64,000 nucleotides of DNA, taken from NCBI RefSeq assembly GCF_001278945.1, contig NZ_LGRV01000003.1:1054001-1118000 (forward strand), written 5' to 3'. Below the pieces are notes generated by a model. It worked only from the letters and a program-made list of their open reading frames with translations, was not told where the DNA came from and searched no databases. The DNA is from Lysinibacillus contaminans (GTDB lineage: Bacteria; Bacillota; Bacilli; Bacillales_A; Planococcaceae). The position numbers and the translations under genes are program-made. Shown in pieces: positions 62,906 to 64,000 of the stretch (position 1 is its first letter; each line of letters begins with the position of its first letter).

Positions 62906-63140
62906 TAAGAAATGTACGCGCTTTATTTAATTATTCTAGCCTTCATGAAAAAAAATGCTTAATTTTCTAAAAAGTGTTGTATTTTCTGTGAAGAGTAGTA
63001 AGATTGAGATGGAAAAAACGTTCTTTAAATTGTGGATAAATTGTGTCGAACAGCCTATTAATGAACGTGGAAATATTATATAATTAATTGTAATTTAATT
63101 AATGGAACTGCCTATTGGCAAAATTTGGAGGTTATTTTTC

Positions 63141-64000
63141 ATGTCGAACAACGTTACAACTGTAAGTTCTCCATGGTCAGCTTTCTCTGGTCCTAACTTA
63201 GGATATGTGATGGAGCAATACGACTTATTCTTACAGGCTCCTGATGAAGTAGAAGCTGAATTAGTTACTCTATTCCAACAGTTTGGTGCACCTGCACTAG
63301 CTACTGGAGAAGTAAGTGAAGCAGTAAATGTTGAACCGGGTAATTTCAAAAAAGTTTTAGCTGCAGTACAACTTGCAGATACTATTCGTAACCAAGGGCA
63401 TTTAGCCGCTGATATCTACCCTTTAAAGGATCGTCATTTAGACACATCACGTATTGAGTTAAGCACATATGGCTTAACTGAGGGTGACCTAGTTGAAATG
63501 CCTGCAACGCTTTTCTTTAACGACGTTCCTGTAAGCGTTAATAATGGTAGAGATGCTATTAATTACCTTAAATCTTTATATACCGACAAAATTGCTTTTG
63601 AATTTGCACATGTTGCGCAATCTGAAGAACGTGCTTGGATTCAAGGTAAAATCGAATCTGGTTCTTTAAAAGCTAAACTTTCTATTGAAGAGAAAAAAGC
63701 GATTTTAGATCGTTTGACTCGCGTTGAAGGCTTTGAAAAATTTATCCATAAAACTTTTGTAGGGCAAAAACGATTCTCAATTGAAGGTTTAGATACATTA
63801 GTTGTTTTAATGGACGAAATCGCAAATCAATCAAGTGCAATTAACATGAAAAATATCCAAATTGGTATGGCTCACCGTGGTCGCTTAAACGTATTAACTC
63901 ATATTGTACGTAAGCCGTACGATATGATGTTCGCCGACTTTGCACACGTTTCAAATGAACACTTCTTACCAAAAGATGGTTCATTAGAAATTACAAAAGG
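63141..64000 (+). CDS. odhA: 2-oxoglutarate dehydrogenase E1 (N-terminal part)
   Basis: The frame starts at ATG 63141, with TTTGGAGG ten bases upstream, and stays open to the right edge, so only the first 286 codons are present. It reads SSPWSAFSGPNLGYVMEQYD, then FIHKTFVGQKRFSIEGLD and NIQIGMAHRGRLNVL, the hallmark thiamine-enzyme sequence of OdhA. OdhA decarboxylates 2-oxoglutarate in the TCA cycle with OdhB and Lpd; odhB is expected just beyond the edge. It is not linked to the kinase upstream (235-base gap). Confidence 0.95.
   Translation, partial: MSNNVTTVSSPWSAFSGPNLGYVMEQYDLFLQAPDEVEAELVTLFQQFGAPALATGEVSEAVNVEPGNFKKVLAAVQLADTIRNQGHLAADIYPLKDRHLDTSRIELSTYGLTEGDLVEMPATLFFNDVPVSVNNGRDAINYLKSLYTDKIAFEFAHVAQSEERAWIQGKIESGSLKAKLSIEEKKAILDRLTRVEGFEKFIHKTFVGQKRFSIEGLDTLVVLMDEIANQSSAINMKNIQIGMAHRGRLNVLTHIVRKPYDMMFADFAHVSNEHFLPKDGSLEITK

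Noticed and set aside
1..64000. tRNA, rRNA, prophage or integrase genes
   Set aside because: I looked for tRNA-like cloverleaf ends, rRNA core sequence, and integrase or terminase motifs and found none, but a covariance scan would be more reliable.

Overview
The window looks like chromosome from a low-GC, endospore-forming Firmicute of the Lysinibacillus/Solibacillus (Planococcaceae/Caryophanaceae) type. The evidence is strong AGGAGG ribosome sites, many TTG and GTG starts, and gene sets typical of Bacillales: class IV PHA synthase, Amj, YwnA/YwnB, YpmR/YpmS, YozE, an ArlRS-like pair and OdhA. The genus is an inference from gene content; no rRNA gene is present to settle it.

Layout. 0-2.5 kb: a cupin gene, a broken cse60-like gene and small membrane proteins. 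2.5-7 kb: a complete polyhydroxyalkanoate (PHA) locus, with phaJ-phaP-phaQ leftward and phaR-phaB-phaC rightward. 7-14 kb: poorly conserved lipoprotein, membrane and GNAT genes, the amj lipid II flippase, and an unusual alternating 20/21-bp tandem repeat. 14-18 kb: an HXXEE membrane protein, a CcsA/ResC-type haem-handling protein, palindromic intergenic repeats and a cold-shock gene with its own promoter and leader. 18.4-22.6 kb: a ComP/ComA-like quorum-sensing-type two-component pair without an evident ComQ/ComX. 22.6-27.3 kb: thyA, small genes, the ywnA-ywnB pair with matching palindromes at both genes, and aspA. 27.7-31.3 kb: a degenerate fragment of a TetM-like gene, then a cobalamin riboswitch controlling a B12-type ABC importer. 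32-37.4 kb: a small sirohaem/Fe-S domain protein, a TetM/EF-G-like GTPase preceded by a strongly palindromic leader, an rRNA methyltransferase and an HSL-family esterase. 37.5-42.5 kb: dfrA, haemolysin-III protein, degV, ypmR, ypmS, msrA, msrB, an order resembling the thyB-dfrA-yplQ-ypmRS-msr neighbourhood of Bacillus subtilis. 42.6-45.8 kb: a chemoreceptor, yozE and deoD. 46-50.5 kb: an accessory stretch with two decayed genes, a kinase, a pentapeptide-repeat protein and an amidase. 50.7-57.5 kb: a CtpA/CtpB protease, a CobW GTPase, a CAP-domain protein, a MATE exporter and a second-type MurG. 57.5-64 kb: a GNAT protein, a PAS-GGDEF diguanylate cyclase, an ArlR/ArlS-like pair and the 5' part of odhA, which runs off the right edge.

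How parts work together. PhaB reduces acetoacetyl-CoA and PhaJ hydrates enoyl-CoA, both giving (R)-3-hydroxyacyl-CoA; PhaC with its partner PhaR polymerises it; PhaP coats the granule and PhaQ regulates. ThyA and DfrA form the thymidylate/folate cycle. MsrA and MsrB repair both methionine sulfoxide epimers. The riboswitch ties the BtuC/D/F-like importer to cobalamin.

I found no phage, CRISPR array, tRNA or rRNA. The items most worth a second look are the partial duplicate of the TetM-like gene, the palindromic leader before the intact copy, the YwnA operator pair, the alternating tandem repeat, and the ComPA-like pair with an overlapping small ORF. All family names come from motifs read by eye; no database search was possible.
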